NCBI RefSeq assembly: GCF_943734655.1
Contig: NC_071353.1
Span: forward strand, 138,235,907-138,299,906
DNA length: 64,000 bases
DNA from: Sabethes cyaneus
Taxonomy: Eukaryota > Arthropoda > Insecta > Diptera > Culicidae
Direction of reading: 5' to 3'
How positions within the stretch are numbered: position 1 is the first letter of the stretch; every line of letters starts with the position of its first letter. The translations under genes and the position numbers were made by a program. The notes below the pieces were generated by a model. The model was not told the origin of the DNA. It saw only the letters and a program-made list of their open reading frames with translations, and made no database searches. Below are positions 62,752 through 64,000 of the stretch, in pieces.

Positions 62752-64000
62752 GTCAGACCAGCCAGCTGAACAGCGTGGTTGAGAAAATCACGAAGGGGGA
62801 CATCCAAATCCACTTGGGCGACTGCAAGGCGAAGATTGGCTCAAACAATGCGGACCTTGAACGCGCCATGGGGCACCATGGCCTATGAGAGATGAGCGAA
62901 AACGGGGAGCTGTTTACAGAATTCTGTGGTAATTACAACATGGTCATTGGTGGATTGATCTTTCCCCATAGACCAGTACATAAAGTCACGTGGGTTTCCC
63001 GTGATGGTCGAACAGAAAACCAAATCGACCATATCTGCCTTTTTGATGTACGCAACAAACGCCGCGCTGATATTGCATCCGGCTATCATCTTGTTATCGC
63101 TGAGATATTCTTGCGCGTCGCATGTGTCCAACGACGGGAGGAGAAATTCAAGTACCGTTACGACGTCCGTCGATTGGAGAGTCCTGAGGTGAAAAGGGCT
63201 TTTGTCAAACAATTTGGATCCCGAGCCTCGGAGTTGCCATCTGGTGGAACCGTCGAAGAGCTGTGGACCGGAATCAAGAACGCTTTCATCACGACCAGTG
63301 ACGAAAACCTCGGCAAAGTTTGCAGCGGAGGGAGTGGATATCGGATGAAACTTGGAGGAAGATCGACGAGCGGAGAGAGGCGAAAATCGGCATTGAGCAA
63401 CAGCTCCCCGTCAACGATACGCCGAACTAGAGAGGGCTGTTAAACGTGCTTGTAGGCGGGACAAGAGAGTCTGGACTAACTCCCTAGCCGAACAAGGAGA
63501 AACCGCCGCCGCCAATAGTGATATTCGTCTGTTGTACGATATTTTTCGCCGCTTTAGCGGTGTCAGGATGAATACAAAGAAGCCGCTAAAGGACAAATCT
63601 GGTCAGCTACTGACGGAACATTTCGAACAACTCTTCCGAGTTTCAAATGTCAGAGACCAACAAAAACAGCAGCGTATGACGCCTGCAGTTCGTCGAATTA
63701 ATCGCGTCAACTCGGAGGTGCCAACGCTGGATGAAATTGTAGCAGCCCTCAAGAGTATGAAATCCAATAGTGCGCCAGGGATAAACTGTATTTCAGCCGA
63801 GATGCTCAAAGCTGACCCATCTTTGTCAGCCCAGATGATGCATCAGCATCATTTCAGCAAAATATGGCAAAAGCGCAACTTTTCCGGTGGACTGGATGCA
63901 GGGCATATTGGTCAAAATCTCTAAGAAAGGAGACCTAACTGAATGCGGTAACTGGCGTGGCATCACGTTGCTCTGTATTACTCTCAAAGTACTCTGTAAG
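62752..64000 (+). pseudogene. SR2-like RTE retrotransposon: endonuclease and start of RT, runs off the window
   Basis: Plus-strand text: IHLGDCKAKIGSNN near 62808, a stop at 62886, then a frame 62892-63443 with GNYNMVIGGLIFPHRPVHKV, TWVSRDGRTENQIDHICLFD (endonuclease core), YDVRRLESPEVKRAF and ELWTGIKNAF. A frameshift near 63340 separates this from the linker RRDKRAWTNSLAEQGETAAA and LLYDIFRRFSG. The frame 63532-63924 has EHFEQLFRVSN, VPTLDEIVAALKSMKSNSAP and GINCISAEMLKADPSL; the text then shifts to LVKISKKGDLTECGNWRGIT and LLCITLKVLC at the window end. Endonuclease and fingers are recognisable and in order. The wording differs from the other RTE copies here and resembles the SR2-like group. 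Stops make this copy inactive so far as it can be seen. Confidence 0.82.

Overview
This window looks like nuclear DNA from an insect, most likely a mosquito (inference). It has eukaryotic tRNA genes with Pol III terminators, one intronless F-box gene with an AATAAA signal, and very long microsatellites. Most of the rest is a dense mosaic of decayed non-LTR retrotransposons (RTE, R1 and CR1/Jockey types), Tc1/mariner remnants and short palindromic DNA transposons. The RTE copies and the many TA-flanked and CCCAAGTA-ended elements are the type I would expect in a culicine genome. I see no bacterial operon, CRISPR array or phage gene.

Layout. 0-4.4 kb: an antisense RTE fragment, an R1-clade element whose 3' end abuts a 203-bp (AC)n tract, and a dead mariner transposase. 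4.4-13 kb: mostly unassigned DNA with two tRNA-Glu genes, one tRNA-Gly gene and an approximately 100-bp tandem repeat. 13.2-16.2 kb: one CR1-like element on the minus strand, split by two palindromic insertions. 17-21 kb: small TIR elements, a 1.3-kb TIR element with a nested 185-bp element, and further tRNA-Gly and tRNA-Glu genes. 21-27.6 kb: AT-rich unassigned DNA, then a TTAA-flanked piggyBac-like element. 27.9-31.1 kb: two RTE fragments, a palindromic minisatellite and a 1.06-kb GATA/GATAGA satellite. 31-41.9 kb: several TIR elements (including a hAT inside a hAT), an RTE copy with a pentanucleotide tail, a large foldback element and a TIR element carrying a SINE-like core. 42.6-44.0 kb: the F-box gene. 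44.5-50.8 kb: an inverted second copy of the 1.3-kb TIR element, a histone H1 fragment and a 1.6-kb TIR element. 51.3-56.0 kb: an RTE element broken by two DNA-transposon insertions. 59.4-61.6 kb: an RTE fragment with a second RTE inserted in it, marked by a 12-bp target-site duplication. 62.4-64.0 kb: a possible mariner remnant and the start of a third, SR2-like RTE lineage that runs off the window.

The genes likely to work today are five tRNA genes (three Glu-CTC, two Gly-GCC) and the F-box protein gene. The transposon genes show stops, frameshifts or missing catalytic residues. Nothing here amounts to a clear new multi-gene system. The more unusual items are the histone H1 fragment, the nested insertions that can be dated against each other, the R1/(AC)n junction, the F-box protein with an acidic microsatellite tail, and the nested-palindrome foldback element.
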